The notes below the pieces were generated by a model. That model was not told the origin of the DNA, ran no database searches, and was given only the letters and a program-made list of their open reading frames with translations. A program made the position numbers and the translations under genes. A stretch of 64,000 bases of DNA from BJGV01 sp964194745 (GTDB taxonomy: Bacteria; Pseudomonadota; Gammaproteobacteria; Burkholderiales; Nitrosomonadaceae): positions 620,001-684,000 of the forward strand of contig OZ252054.1 of NCBI GenBank assembly GCA_965248035.1. Direction: 5' to 3'. Every line of letters begins with the position of its first letter. The first letter of the stretch is position 1. Positions 54,350-63,974 of this stretch are shown here, in pieces.

Positions 54350-55111
54350 TTAAGGTTGATTGGGGGCTGGAGTTAACCAGTACCATAACATTCCAATAAT
54401 TTCATGTAAAAAAAGCCTGCTTTTCAGCAATGCTCCAGCAGTGGGAATAAATGCTAGCAGATCGGTCTTGTACCTGGTGGTATATGCGGTAGAAACGGGT
54501 ATGACTTTGAACCCAGCCCGCTCGAACTCCCTAATAGCCCTTGGCATATGCCAAGCGTGAGTAACTAACGCGATATGGGTAATTCCATCCCTTTTTAGGA
54601 CAGCAAAACTTTTATAGGCATTTTCGCGAGTATTATTTGAAGCATTTTCCACCCATTTCACTGGAACATGGAAATCGTTTTCCAGTACCAACTTCATCTG
54701 TTCTGCTTCGGAAGAACCAATGCCCAACGGGCCACCTCCCGTCACTAATAATGGTTTGCCTGTACTCCGATGCAGGTGTGCTCCATAACGGATACGTTCT
54801 AGTCCATACCGGCTTACCGTATGACCACCATATTCCGGAGCCTTGAAATAGGTCCCGCTACCTAGTATCACGATAGCTTGTACCTCTATATTGGCAAGGC
54901 TAGATGTAGTTGATGTTTCCAGTGTTTGCAACGCAGTGTCTGCAACAAATGGAGCAGATAGTATGTAAAACAGAGTAAGTGCAACAACCACCAGAAACTT
55001 ACCCAGTACCGGACGACTCTTGAAAAGCAGTACTCCCACTGCGCCTAAAACAATAAGGCTCAGTGGAGGCAACAAGAAAGCGCTCACTAGATTTGTTAAA
55101 AACCAACTCAT
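54350..55111 (-). CDS. YdcF/ElyC-like DUF218 membrane protein
   Basis: 253 residues. Two N-terminal spans (residues about 8-30 and 37-58) precede a periplasmic DUF218 domain: AIVILGSGTYFKAPEYGG, PLLVTGGGPLGIGSSEAEQM, ENASNNTRENAYKSF and IALVTHAWHMPRAIREFERA. ElyC, of this family, affects peptidoglycan assembly and lipid carrier metabolism in E. coli; the molecular activity is not settled. Single gene, with cytochrome c upstream on the same strand. Confidence 0.88.
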   Translation of the reverse strand: MSWFLTNLVSAFLLPPLSLIVLGAVGVLLFKSRPVLGKFLVVVALTLFYILSAPFVADTALQTLETSTTSSLANIEVQAIVILGSGTYFKAPEYGGHTVSRYGLERIRYGAHLHRSTGKPLLVTGGGPLGIGSSEAEQMKLVLENDFHVPVKWVENASNNTRENAYKSFAVLKRDGITHIALVTHAWHMPRAIREFERAGFKVIPVSTAYTTRYKTDLLAFIPTAGALLKSRLFLHEIIGMLWYWLTPAPNQP

Positions 55112-55201
55112 AATTTTAAATTGAATTTATTCCGGTATTAAAATAGAATTTTGTAACATAACATAATTATTCCTTGTTCTACTTTCCTGCATGTAGAAAA
55201 C

Positions 55202-55235
55202 AAAAAAGCCGACGCACTAACACGTCGGCTTTTTT
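55202..55235. terminator. Rho-independent terminator (bidirectional shape)
   Basis: aaaaaa-gccgacg-cactaaca-cgtcggc-tttttt. The perfect 7-bp GC stem with A and T runs lies 14 bases after the cytochrome c stop, so it ends that minus-strand transcript. Confidence 0.9.
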
Positions 55236-55249
55236 GAAGCAAACCAGGT

Positions 55250-55561
55250 TTACTTAAGTGTTAGAATCCACTCTACCAAGGATTTAATATTGGCATCACT
55301 AACGGTTGCATTTGGTGGCATAGGAATCGGACCCCAAGTACCCTTGGTTCCTTTCCTCACCTTCTCAGCCAGGCTGGCTGCGGCGCCGGAATCATCCTTG
55401 TACTTGGCTGCTATATCCTTGTATGCAGGCCCAACCAGTTTCTTGTCAACCGTGTGGCAAGCCAAGCAGCCACTGCTTTTGGCTAAGTCTTGATTCGCTT
55501 GCGCGGCTCCGACCAGCAAAAGGGCCGATGCTGCAACTACTCCCATCCAGACAGCTTTCAT
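55250..55561 (-). CDS. monohaem cytochrome c (c-551/c-552 type)
   Basis: 103 residues with a 22-residue signal peptide (ASALLLVGAAQA|NQ). The mature 81-residue protein has SSGCLACHTVDKKLVGPAYK (haem CxxCH and the conserved LVGP-Y loop), GTWGPIPMPPNATVSD (axial Met) and SLVEWILTL, the classic small periplasmic cytochrome c-551/552 fold. It shuttles electrons to a terminal oxidase or reductase. In ammonia oxidisers a very similar c-552 accepts electrons from the hydroxylamine pathway; that link is inference here. Its own terminator follows. Confidence 0.95.
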   Translation of the reverse strand: MKAVWMGVVAASALLLVGAAQANQDLAKSSGCLACHTVDKKLVGPAYKDIAAKYKDDSGAAASLAEKVRKGTKGTWGPIPMPPNATVSDANIKSLVEWILTLK

Positions 55562-55594
55562 ATTTACTTGCTCCTAGTAAAGTGATAAAGAGGT

Positions 55595-57655
55595 TCATAT
55601 TTTACCCTGAAACTTGCACGCCTGCTGTAATTCCTGCAAGTCAGAAATTTCCGTCTGACATATAACGCCTTGGCAGACCCAGGCGTTGACAGGTTTATCG
55701 GTTGGGCAAGGCTTATTCAAACTAGGTGGTAAGCCGACAAGTTCTGTTGGCAAAGCAAACACAAGGGTGTAAGGCGAACTATTTTGTAGTGCATTTCTCC
55801 ATTCCGTGAGGGCAGATTCTTGACCACGAAGAACAACTATTTGCGGCGGAGTGAGTGTTTCCTCCAGCGTTATCATTAAGCTGCAATAAGAACTGGCATG
55901 AAGTGACATGGCAGAATAAAACATATTCAATGCATTCTCCGCTGCTTGTAAATAACGTGGTTCGCCAACTAGATGACCAAGACGCTGCAGGACGTATGCA
56001 GCCACGCCATTTCCCGAAGGTGTAGCATTGTCATGACCTGGCATAGGACGATGTATGAGTTTTTCGTGATCGTGGCTGGTGAAAAAAAAGCCACCTGTTT
56101 GCTTGCTTTCAAACTGCTCCAATAATACTTCAGCTAGCTTTATGGCAAAGTCCAAGTCAGATTGACGAAATTCTGCCTGCATTAACTCAAGCAAGCCATC
56201 CAACATAAATGCGTAATCGTCAAGATAAGCGTTGAGATGTGCGTTCCCATTTTTAAAGGTTGCTAACAGGCGCCCGTTCCTCCACATTGTTGAGCGAATA
56301 AAATCTACCGCATGAGCAGCTGAATGCACCCACTCGCTGTGTCTACAAATACGACCTGCATGAGCCATGCCCTTGATCATAAGCCCGTTCCAGCTAGTAA
56401 GAATTTTTTCGTCACGACCTGGATGCACGCGTGATTCTCGCTCAATTAAAAGTTTTATGCGCGCAGACGCAAGCCTTTTCTGTGCTTCATCCTCACTGAT
56501 ACCAACAGCCTTGGCAACGTCTGCAAGCCGTTGAATGATTTCCAGGTTCCAGTACTTGCTCTCAAAATTGGGAGATCGCAAAACACCGTAGTAGGGTGCA
56601 ACTACAGCATATTCTTCTGGAAACAAAATATTTATTAACTGATCGCGATCCCATACATAGAATTTTCCCTCCTCATTCTCTGAATCAGCATCCAGTGTGG
56701 AATAGTAACCACCCCCTGAGTCTTCCAATGACTGCATTTCGCGTAATACCCATTTTGCAGTCTCCTCCGTAATTTTCTTGAACAGGGAATTTCCAGTGAT
56801 AAGCCAGGCATCAGTGTAAATTCGCAGTAGCGGCCCATTGTCATAAAGCATTTTTTCGAAGTGTGGAATACTCCAGTATTGATCTGTACTGTAACGGCAA
56901 AAACCACCACCGAGCTGATCATAGATACCTCCTCTTGCCATCTTTTCAAGTGTATGTGACGCCATTCGAAGAACTTGTTTATCATTTGTAGTCATGTAAC
57001 GACGCAAACAAAATTCCAGTTCTGCCGAATGAGGGAATTTTGGTGCATTCCCAAAACCCCCATATACAGAATCGAACCTTTCCGTTAACTCAACAAGCGC
57101 TTGGTTCAGGGGTTGTTCTGAGAATTTAGACACAAGTGGAGTTTTTGACGGCAACATATTTGCAAATGATTTCAACATCGAGGCGCTTTGTTGTTCTATT
57201 TCTATGCGACGAGCATGGTAAGCCTCAGCAACGCGAGGCAACAAATCAAGAAAACTTGGCAGACCATGGCGTGGAATTTTAGGAAAATAAGTGCCACCAA
57301 AGAATGGTTTCTGGTCAGGAGTTAGAAACAAAGTTAGTGGCCAGCCCCCGTTACGTTGGGTCAGCATGTAATGAGCTGTCTGATAGATCTGATCAAGGTC
57401 GGGACGTTCTTCTCGGTCAACCTTAATGTTGACAAAGTATTGATTCATCGCTGCGGCGACCTCTACATCTTCAAAAGATTCATGCGCCATGACATGACAC
57501 CAGTGGCAAGCTGAATAACCAATGGAAAGAAGTATGGCCCGGTTCTCAGTGCGAGCCAACGCTAACGCTTCCTCACACCAGGGATACCAGTCTACAGGAT
57601 TGTAAGCATGCTGTAGAAGGTAAGGACTGGTTTCGTGGGCGAGATGATTGGGCAT
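55595..57655 (-). CDS. YyaL-like protein, thioredoxin (DUF255) plus six-hairpin domain
   Basis: 686 residues. The N-terminal thioredoxin-like domain includes ETSPYLLQHAYNPVDWYPWC and SIGYSACHWCHVMAHESFED with a C-x-x-C pair. From about residue 200 comes an alpha/alpha-toroid resembling cellobiose epimerases (YGGFGNAPKFPHSAELEF, SLDADSENEEGKFYVWDRDQ, ILTSWNGLMIKGMAHAGR). Members are widely conserved (SPATA20 in animals) but the function is not established. It begins 24 bases after ilvD on the same strand. Confidence 0.93.
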   Translation of the reverse strand: MPNHLAHETSPYLLQHAYNPVDWYPWCEEALALARTENRAILLSIGYSACHWCHVMAHESFEDVEVAAAMNQYFVNIKVDREERPDLDQIYQTAHYMLTQRNGGWPLTLFLTPDQKPFFGGTYFPKIPRHGLPSFLDLLPRVAEAYHARRIEIEQQSASMLKSFANMLPSKTPLVSKFSEQPLNQALVELTERFDSVYGGFGNAPKFPHSAELEFCLRRYMTTNDKQVLRMASHTLEKMARGGIYDQLGGGFCRYSTDQYWSIPHFEKMLYDNGPLLRIYTDAWLITGNSLFKKITEETAKWVLREMQSLEDSGGGYYSTLDADSENEEGKFYVWDRDQLINILFPEEYAVVAPYYGVLRSPNFESKYWNLEIIQRLADVAKAVGISEDEAQKRLASARIKLLIERESRVHPGRDEKILTSWNGLMIKGMAHAGRICRHSEWVHSAAHAVDFIRSTMWRNGRLLATFKNGNAHLNAYLDDYAFMLDGLLELMQAEFRQSDLDFAIKLAEVLLEQFESKQTGGFFFTSHDHEKLIHRPMPGHDNATPSGNGVAAYVLQRLGHLVGEPRYLQAAENALNMFYSAMSLHASSYCSLMITLEETLTPPQIVVLRGQESALTEWRNALQNSSPYTLVFALPTELVGLPPSLNKPCPTDKPVNAWVCQGVICQTEISDLQELQQACKFQGKI

Positions 57656-57679
57656 AACTTAAAACTTTGTTAACCACGA

Positions 57680-59353
57680 TTAGTCCGTTGTTGCGCCTTT
57701 ACTGGCAGTGGAAACCAGTTTTGCGTATTTTGCCAGTACCCCCCGCGTATAACGCGGTTTGGGTGGTTGCCACTTGGCACGGCGACTAGCAATTTCTTCC
57801 TCAGAAACATTTAGTTGTAGCAATCTGTTTTCTGCATCTATGGTGATTGAATCTCCCTCATGTACCAGCGCGATGACCCCGCCAACAAAAGCTTCGGGCG
57901 CAACGTGGCCAACTACCATGCCGTAGGTGCCACCTGAAAAACGCCCGTCGGTGATAAGTCCTACAGAATCTCCTAGCCCCTCACCAATAAGAGCAGAGGT
58001 AGGTGAGAGCATTTCACGCATACCTGGACCACCCTTTGGGCCTTCATAGCGTATTACCACCACGTCCCCAGGCTGGATTTTGCGTGCCACTACGGCAGCC
58101 ATGCAGCTTTCTTCCGATTCAAATATCTTTGCCGGGCCGGTAATTTTCGGATTTTTTACTCCAGTGATTTTGGCTACGCAGCCTTCGGTAGAGAGATTGC
58201 CTTTAAGTATAGCGAGATGTCCCTGCTCATACATAGGGTTATCCCATTGCCTGATAACATCCTGATCCTTGCTAGGAGTTGCAGGAATGTCCTGCAATAC
58301 TTCAGTAACAGTCTGGCCGCTAATAGTCAGGCAGTCCCCATGTAGCAAACCATGCGCGAGCAGTATTTTCATTACTTGTGGTATACCGCCCGCAGAGTGC
58401 AAGTCGGTGGCGACATAACGTCCAGAAGGTTTTAAATCACACAACACCGGCACCTTATCGCGTATGCGCTCAAAATCGTCGATAGTAAGTTCCACCTCGG
58501 CCGCATGGGCAATTGCAAGAAAATGCAGTACTGCATTTGTCGAGCCACCCACTGCCATAATAACAGCAATAACATTTTCGATAGATTTCCGGGTAATGAT
58601 GTCGCGCGGCAAAATTTGATGTTTAATAGCGTTGACCAACACTTCTGCAGAGCGAATGGCACTCATACGCTTTTCCTCATCCGTCGCTGCCATAGTTGAA
58701 GAGTAAGGCAGACTCATTCCCATCGCTTCAAATGCGGACGACATGGTGTTAGCAGTAAACATGCCTCCACAGGAACCTGCACCGGGACAAGCATGACGTT
58801 CCACTTCAAGCAATTCTTTCTCGTCTATATTGTGTGCAATATACTGCCCAACTGCTTCAAAAGCACTGACAATGGTTAGGTCCTGTCCTTTATAGTGACC
58901 AGGTTTGATCGTTCCACCGTAAACAAAAATTGATGGAATATTCATCCGTGCGATTGCAATCATCGCGCCTGGCATGTTCTTGTCGCAACCACCAACAGTG
59001 ATCACACCATCCATGCTCTCTGCCTGTACTGCGGTTTCAATCGAATCTGCAATAACTTCGCGTGATACCAGTGAATACTTCATGCCTTCTGTTCCCATAG
59101 AAATACCATCAGATACGGTGATAGTACCGAAGATTTGTGGCATCGCACCTGCTTGCTTCAATGCATTTTCAGCATCTGTAGCCAGCTCGTTTAATCCCAT
59201 ATTGCAGGGAGTGATGGTAGAAAAACCGTTGGCTATACCTACTATGGGCTTGTTAAAATCTTTGTCGTTGAAACCCACTGCTCTCAGCATGGCACGGTTG
59301 GGAGAACGCTGCGCACCTTGGGTAATGGCTTGGCTGCGTTTGTTGTCTGGCAT
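57680..59353 (-). CDS. ilvD: dihydroxy-acid dehydratase
   Basis: 557 residues. Three Fe-S ligand regions are visible: near residue 50 PCNMGLNELATDA, then VGGCDKNMPGAMIA and CPGAGSCGGMFTANTMSSAF. C-terminal RYEGPKGGPGMREMLSPTSA and LITDGRFSGGTYGMVVGHVA are family signatures. It makes the 2-oxo acids of valine, leucine and isoleucine. The pattern is that of the shorter IlvD class that can carry a [2Fe-2S] cluster. Diverges from lgt. Confidence 0.97.
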   Translation of the reverse strand: MPDNKRSQAITQGAQRSPNRAMLRAVGFNDKDFNKPIVGIANGFSTITPCNMGLNELATDAENALKQAGAMPQIFGTITVSDGISMGTEGMKYSLVSREVIADSIETAVQAESMDGVITVGGCDKNMPGAMIAIARMNIPSIFVYGGTIKPGHYKGQDLTIVSAFEAVGQYIAHNIDEKELLEVERHACPGAGSCGGMFTANTMSSAFEAMGMSLPYSSTMAATDEEKRMSAIRSAEVLVNAIKHQILPRDIITRKSIENVIAVIMAVGGSTNAVLHFLAIAHAAEVELTIDDFERIRDKVPVLCDLKPSGRYVATDLHSAGGIPQVMKILLAHGLLHGDCLTISGQTVTEVLQDIPATPSKDQDVIRQWDNPMYEQGHLAILKGNLSTEGCVAKITGVKNPKITGPAKIFESEESCMAAVVARKIQPGDVVVIRYEGPKGGPGMREMLSPTSALIGEGLGDSVGLITDGRFSGGTYGMVVGHVAPEAFVGGVIALVHEGDSITIDAENRLLQLNVSEEEIASRRAKWQPPKPRYTRGVLAKYAKLVSTASKGATTD

Positions 59354-59473
59354 GGTTACTCCTGGAATATATTAGAAACTCTTGACTGCATATTCTCTCT
59401 CTTTCGTGTTTAGCTTTGTAGAGAACACGCTTGCCGTATAATCTACATTTTACAGCAATTGAAGCTGAGACCT

Positions 59474-60292
59474 ATGCTCGTTCACCCGCAGTTTGATCCT
59501 GTCGCCATCTATCTTGGGCCTCTTTCTATTCGCTGGTACGGACTGATGTATCTGCTCGGATTTGCACTGTTTATACTACTGGGACGTCATCACATCAAGC
59601 GCAATCCACAAGCGGCCTTCAACAACGTCTTACTTGACGATCTGCTATTTTATGGCATGCTCGGAGTAATACTCGGTGGTCGCTTAGGTCACGTGCTGTT
59701 TTATCAGTTCGGTCACTATTTACAACAGCCACTAGAAATTCTTGCAGTGTGGAAAGGCGGTATGTCATTCCACGGCGGTCTTCTAGGTGTAATAATTACG
59801 ATGGCGCTAGTGGCACACAAGTATAAATTGCAATGGCTAGCCGTCACAGATTTTGTTGCGCCGCTAGTGCCGCTAGGACTAGGCGCAGGTCGCATCGGCA
59901 ATTTCATCAACGCTGAACTATGGGGACGACCCACCGACGTATCCTGGGGGATGGTATTTCCCAACGTGGACGCACTCCCTCGCCACCCTTCCCAACTTTA
60001 TGAATTTGCACTTGAAGGGGTGGCATTTTTTGTGTTGTTATGGATTTATTCAGCCAAACCAAAACCAGTAGGCGCTGTCTCGGGTATGTTTCTGATCGGC
60101 TATGGCATATTCCGTTCAATCGCTGAATTTTTCCGCGAACCAGAAGATGGCTTCATGGGTGTACTGACATTGGGTGTCAGCATGGGCCAATGGCTTTCGC
60201 TGCCAATGATCGTCGCCGGAGTGTGGATGCTCGTTTGGGCCAATAGAAAACCGGACATGCCAGCTAAATCTAGCAAACAAAATCGTACATAG
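59474..60292 (+). CDS. lgt: prolipoprotein diacylglyceryl transferase
   Basis: 272 residues from ATG 59474; the frame is open 5 codons upstream from a TTG. Seven spans. YLGPLSIRWYGLMYLLGFAL, GGRLGHVLFYQ (essential Arg), WKGGMSFHGGLLGVI (His), and the Lgt signature GRIGNFINAELWGRPTDVSW are present. It puts diacylglycerol on the lipobox cysteine, for example of the lipoproteins at 62249 and 63792. Confidence 0.97.
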   Translation: MLVHPQFDPVAIYLGPLSIRWYGLMYLLGFALFILLGRHHIKRNPQAAFNNVLLDDLLFYGMLGVILGGRLGHVLFYQFGHYLQQPLEILAVWKGGMSFHGGLLGVIITMALVAHKYKLQWLAVTDFVAPLVPLGLGAGRIGNFINAELWGRPTDVSWGMVFPNVDALPRHPSQLYEFALEGVAFFVLLWIYSAKPKPVGAVSGMFLIGYGIFRSIAEFFREPEDGFMGVLTLGVSMGQWLSLPMIVAGVWMLVWANRKPDMPAKSSKQNRT

Positions 60293-60300
60293 AGCACTCT

Positions 60301-61281
60301 TTACGGTACTAGCACAATTTTCCCCGTCACTCTGCGTCGCACTATGTCGTTGAGAGCTAGAGTTGCCTGTTCTAAGGGATAAATTCTCGAGACTAGTGGT
60401 TTTAGCTTGCCTTGCACATACCATGTAGTCAACTCTTGCAGTACGTTAGCGTAGGTTTCTTTTTCTCGTCGGATGAAATCACTCCAGAATACTCCAACAA
60501 TAGAACTACCCTTGAGCAGCGGAAGATTTAGTGGGATCCTGGAAATTTCGCCGCTCGCAAAACCTATTACTAAGAATCTCCCTTTCCAGCCTGTCGAACG
60601 CAATGCCTGCTCAGAGAGATTACCACCGACAGGGTCACAGACGACGTCCACTCCTTGACCATTCGTAATTTCACTAATGATCGAACGAAAGTTCTGAGTA
60701 GAGTAATTGATCAATTCATCCGCACCATATTCTTTACACACCGTTAACTTGTCATCAGATGAAGCTGAAGCAATAACACGTGCGCCCATTATTTTTCCAA
60801 GTTCTACCGCTGCAAGCCCCACTCCACCCGCAGCTCCTAGTACTAGTAGTGTCTCTCCAGACTTAAGTTGGGCTCTATGTTTAAGTGCGTAATATGAGGT
60901 TCCATATGTCATGACAAAAGCTGAAGCGGTTTTAAACTCCATCCCCTCAGGCATATGAATAATCTTATCTACCGGTACTGATACTTCTTCGCAAAAACCA
61001 CCCCATCCGATAAAGGCAAAAACACGGTCTCCGACCCCAACACCACTGACACCCTGGCCCAGCTCCTTAATTACACCTGAAACTTCAGCTCCAGGTGAGA
61101 ATGGCAAATCCGGCTTATACTGATACTTGCCTTGAATAATTAAGGTATCTGGAAAATTGACACCACAAGCTTTTACCTTAACAATTACATGTGCTTTGTC
61201 AGCCTTGAGTGAGGGGATATTTTCAACTAGGAGGTTTTCAGGAGGGCCCCATTGTTTGCATAAAATTGCTTTCACTTTCAT
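60301..61281 (-). CDS. NADPH:quinone oxidoreductase-like MDR protein
   Basis: 326 residues of the medium-chain dehydrogenase family without the zinc-ligand loop. AKVKACGVNFPDTLIIQGKY, FSPGAEVSGVIKELGQGVSG, LLVLGAAGGVGLAAVELGK (NADPH site) and VVCDPVGGNLSEQAL fit QOR proteins. It probably reduces quinones or enones in the cytoplasm. It converges on lgt with an 8-base gap. Confidence 0.9.
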   Translation of the reverse strand: MKVKAILCKQWGPPENLLVENIPSLKADKAHVIVKVKACGVNFPDTLIIQGKYQYKPDLPFSPGAEVSGVIKELGQGVSGVGVGDRVFAFIGWGGFCEEVSVPVDKIIHMPEGMEFKTASAFVMTYGTSYYALKHRAQLKSGETLLVLGAAGGVGLAAVELGKIMGARVIASASSDDKLTVCKEYGADELINYSTQNFRSIISEITNGQGVDVVCDPVGGNLSEQALRSTGWKGRFLVIGFASGEISRIPLNLPLLKGSSIVGVFWSDFIRREKETYANVLQELTTWYVQGKLKPLVSRIYPLEQATLALNDIVRRRVTGKIVLVP

Positions 61282-61635
61282 ATTGTCCTGCCCTACTCCT
61301 AGACATTAAGTGGAATTTCTTGTTTCCAACTCGATTTTACTCCGCAACACAAATGTAGCGCATTAAGGTTACTATCCCTGAATCTCCATACCTCATAGCG
61401 AAAAAGTTAAACTACTATACGATACAGTCAATGCCAGCTCAACGTTTGACATATTGGGTTTTGGTATAAAGTACTAGCTACTAAATAACTATTTACAGCT
61501 GGCCAAATTGTATACTCATACAAGCATTCACTATTTGAAAAATATCACACTGTGAAATCGCTATACTCAGACTTTTTTTTCACTTAATAACTATTCACTT
61601 AATAACTAAGTTGGTCAAAAATAGGAGAATCGCTC
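61282..61635. other. gap before the cupin gene
   Basis: No gene recognised. A short direct repeat ttcacttaataacta occurs twice around 61578-61608, just before the cupin ribosome site (taggag), and may be regulatory or chance. Confidence 0.4.
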
Positions 61636-62046
61636 ATGTCTAATAACAACGTTGGCAAGAACAATGAGGTCACTTCTGAAACCAGTGCTGTTTGGGATAA
61701 CCACATCTCTATTCCTAATACTCCAGATGGATTCACACTAAGAACTACATTCCCGACCAACCCGACCGGAGTGGAAGTAATGCTGGAGAAATGGGAAGCA
61801 GGTACAGAAGAGCCCCCACATTCACACCCAGGTGATGATATGACCGTTGTCATTGAAGGAAGAATGTCTATCCAGTTCTTTACAAATGGACCAGCTGGAC
61901 TCATTCCCGATGGAGAACGCACTTTCTTAAGTAAAGGTCAAACGGGTTATATTAAGGGCGAAAGAATTCATGACGCCAAATACATCGAAGAATGTAAACT
62001 TGTGTACGTGCATGATAAGGCCTTTGGTTTTATCGCACATAATTGA
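61636..62046 (+). CDS. cupin-fold protein
   Basis: 136 residues from ATG 61636 behind taggagaatcgctc. The first cupin motif reads EPPHSHPGDDMTVVIEGRMS (two His, Asp in place of the usual Glu) and the second KGQTGYIKGERIHDAKYIEE (His). One barrel, so likely a small metal-binding or ligand-binding protein; a catalytic role cannot be read. It stands alone with long gaps on both sides. Confidence 0.8.
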   Translation: MSNNNVGKNNEVTSETSAVWDNHISIPNTPDGFTLRTTFPTNPTGVEVMLEKWEAGTEEPPHSHPGDDMTVVIEGRMSIQFFTNGPAGLIPDGERTFLSKGQTGYIKGERIHDAKYIEECKLVYVHDKAFGFIAHN

Positions 62047-62248
62047 TCAATTGCTAGAACAATGAAATTGGACACACTTTTTTTAGATTTATCAGGCTCA
62101 ACATATATGTATATCACTTCAGACATGCCGTAGTTCCTAGGTTGAACCAATAGAGGCAGACCGTTGCTAGGATAGAATACAGGTAGCAATAAGACCTGGC
62201 ATGTATCTCAGAAAGATTACAGGAACCAATAATTTTATGAGGGTTGAA

Positions 62249-63061
62249 ATGTTGAAAAAACTTTTGATCTTGTTGATGCTTGCTACATTAGCTGCCTGCC
62301 AAACAGTCAATACGACTAGTAGCGGTAGGGTGGGTGTGAACCGCACACAGTGGATGTTCAGTGGCCTGTCTGAAAGGCAAGTGCAAGCCTCTGCAGCAAC
62401 TGCCTACCAACAGGAGATAACTAAAGCACAGCAGCGAGGTGTGCTGAACAAAGATATGAAACAGTATGCGCGGGTCAAATCGATCGCAAATCGACTAATT
62501 CCGCACACAGCAGTATTCCGTCCGGATGCGCTTAGCTGGGCTTGGGAAGTAAACGTTCAAAATAACGATCAACTCAATGCCTACTGCATGCCAGGTGGAA
62601 AAATCATGGTCTACTCAGGAATTATACAGAAGCTAAATCTAAGTGATGATGAGCTTGCTGCAGTCATGGGTCACGAGATCGCCCATGCGCTTCGTGAGCA
62701 CGGACGTGAGCGCATATCAGAACAGATGGCCGAACAAGCTATCGTGGGTGTGGGTGCTGCTGCACTGGGACTGAGCGAAGAGAGTGCTAACTTAGCAGGT
62801 ATGGTTGCAAATGTGACTTTTGGTTTACCGCATAGCCGTACTCACGAAACCGAAGCAGATTTAATGGGCCTTGAGTTGATGGCACGTGCTGGATACAATC
62901 CAAATGCGGCTGTGAGCGTGTGGAGAAAGATGAGTGAAGCTACCAAGGGTAACTTACCAGAATTCCTTAGCACCCACCCGTCTAGCTCATCACGTATTCG
63001 AAACATCAGACTGAATGTGCCAAGAGTGATGCCTTTATATCAAGCGGCAAAAAAAGCTTAG
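62249..63061 (+). CDS. M48-family zinc metalloprotease, lipoprotein (LoiP/YcaL-like)
   Basis: Start set at ATG 62249 because gaggg lies 7 bases ahead and the signal then begins MLKKLLILLMLATLAACQTV with a lipobox LAAC. 270 residues. The active site reads AAVMGHEIAHALREHGRER (HExxH) and the third ligand follows in HETEADLMGLELMARAGYNP. Ends near THPSSSSRIRNIR, typical for the family. It is likely attached to the outer membrane and degrades damaged envelope proteins. Confidence 0.93.
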   Translation: MLKKLLILLMLATLAACQTVNTTSSGRVGVNRTQWMFSGLSERQVQASAATAYQQEITKAQQRGVLNKDMKQYARVKSIANRLIPHTAVFRPDALSWAWEVNVQNNDQLNAYCMPGGKIMVYSGIIQKLNLSDDELAAVMGHEIAHALREHGRERISEQMAEQAIVGVGAAALGLSEESANLAGMVANVTFGLPHSRTHETEADLMGLELMARAGYNPNAAVSVWRKMSEATKGNLPEFLSTHPSSSSRIRNIRLNVPRVMPLYQAAKKA

Positions 63062-63235
63062 CCAGAAACCCAAAACAACTTATAGCCAGAGTTTAGAAAA
63101 ATATAATTTATCATTTGAAAAACTACTCGATTATTTGTAGTATGCATATAATGTATCTATGAATGTATCTATGAAATTACCCAACCATGTACATATTAGA
63201 ATCAGATTAAGAATTTAAAACTAAGATTCCAGGTT

Positions 63236-63670
63236 ATGCCATGGTACGTAAACATCTTAGGAATAACTACCCATAGAGCTAACACAAGCAATTCAAGTTT
63301 TTTCAAGAATGTCCAGGAGAAAGTTATACCCCACACACACTTAAACCACAACCATGTTCATGGCATTAAATGCGGACATACAGCAATCCGTCATGGAGAT
63401 CATGTTGATTACCTACACGATGGTCATTTACATCATCAAGGTAAGAATGAGGTAATTGAAGAACATGTTTTGGCGGTGGCTGCCACCAATCCTGCTACAT
63501 GTACAGGTGGTCACGCGTGTAATGACCACCCGTCTGATCACGTACATGACTCTGGGTGCGACCATGAAGCGGTCCCACATGGAGATCACGTCGATTACCT
63601 TGTGGATGGCCACTTACATTACCAACACAATGGTCATTGCGACAACCATGGCCCCGTCTTCTTCGGATAA
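63236..63670 (+). CDS. histidine-rich duplicated metal-binding-type protein
   Basis: 144 residues. Two copies of one unit occur: HGIKCGHTAIRHGDHVDYLH followed by DGHLHH (about residues 42-67) and SGCDHEAVPHGDHVDYLVDG then HLHYQHNGHCDNHG (about 106-141). Cys, His and Asp spacing suggests zinc or nickel binding. Short proteins carrying one C-x-H-x-x-x-x-HGDHxDYLHDGHLH unit are widespread in proteobacteria as uncharacterised proteins. No signal peptide is evident, and the ATG at 63236 has a weak ribosome site, so the true start may be further in. Confidence 0.7.
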   Translation: MPWYVNILGITTHRANTSNSSFFKNVQEKVIPHTHLNHNHVHGIKCGHTAIRHGDHVDYLHDGHLHHQGKNEVIEEHVLAVAATNPATCTGGHACNDHPSDHVHDSGCDHEAVPHGDHVDYLVDGHLHYQHNGHCDNHGPVFFG

Positions 63671-63791
63671 CTCTTCGATTCAATTTTTAGTCAAGAGGAA
63701 AGCCTCTTCCATGAAGAGCTTTAACCCTCGTGCAGGCCTATACCGAACGCCCCTCTTTCAGGCACATATATAGGGGTACATAATAAAAGTC

Positions 63792-63974
63792 ATGAGTATA
63801 ATTCGCCTGGGTTTATTATTAGTTATAATTTCTATGTTATCAGGTTGCTGCTGTCTTTGGTATGTAGAGGTAGAAGAACCTAGCGTTTTTAGCGGACACA
63901 AAATGAAAGGAAAGAACCAAACGATACAAAATTCAATCGATAAGGAGAAAGATGCTAAAGAAGAATCGAAGTAA
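63792..63974 (+). CDS. small lipoprotein
   Basis: 60 residues. The signal MSIIRLGLLLVIISMLSGCC has a lipobox LSGC with cleavage before Cys19; the 42-residue mature part is charged (KDAKEESK at the end) without a known fold. Residue after Cys is Cys, so outer-membrane sorting is likely under the +2 rule. It resembles entericidin-size envelope peptides only in layout. Confidence 0.6.
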   Translation: MSIIRLGLLLVIISMLSGCCCLWYVEVEEPSVFSGHKMKGKNQTIQNSIDKEKDAKEESK

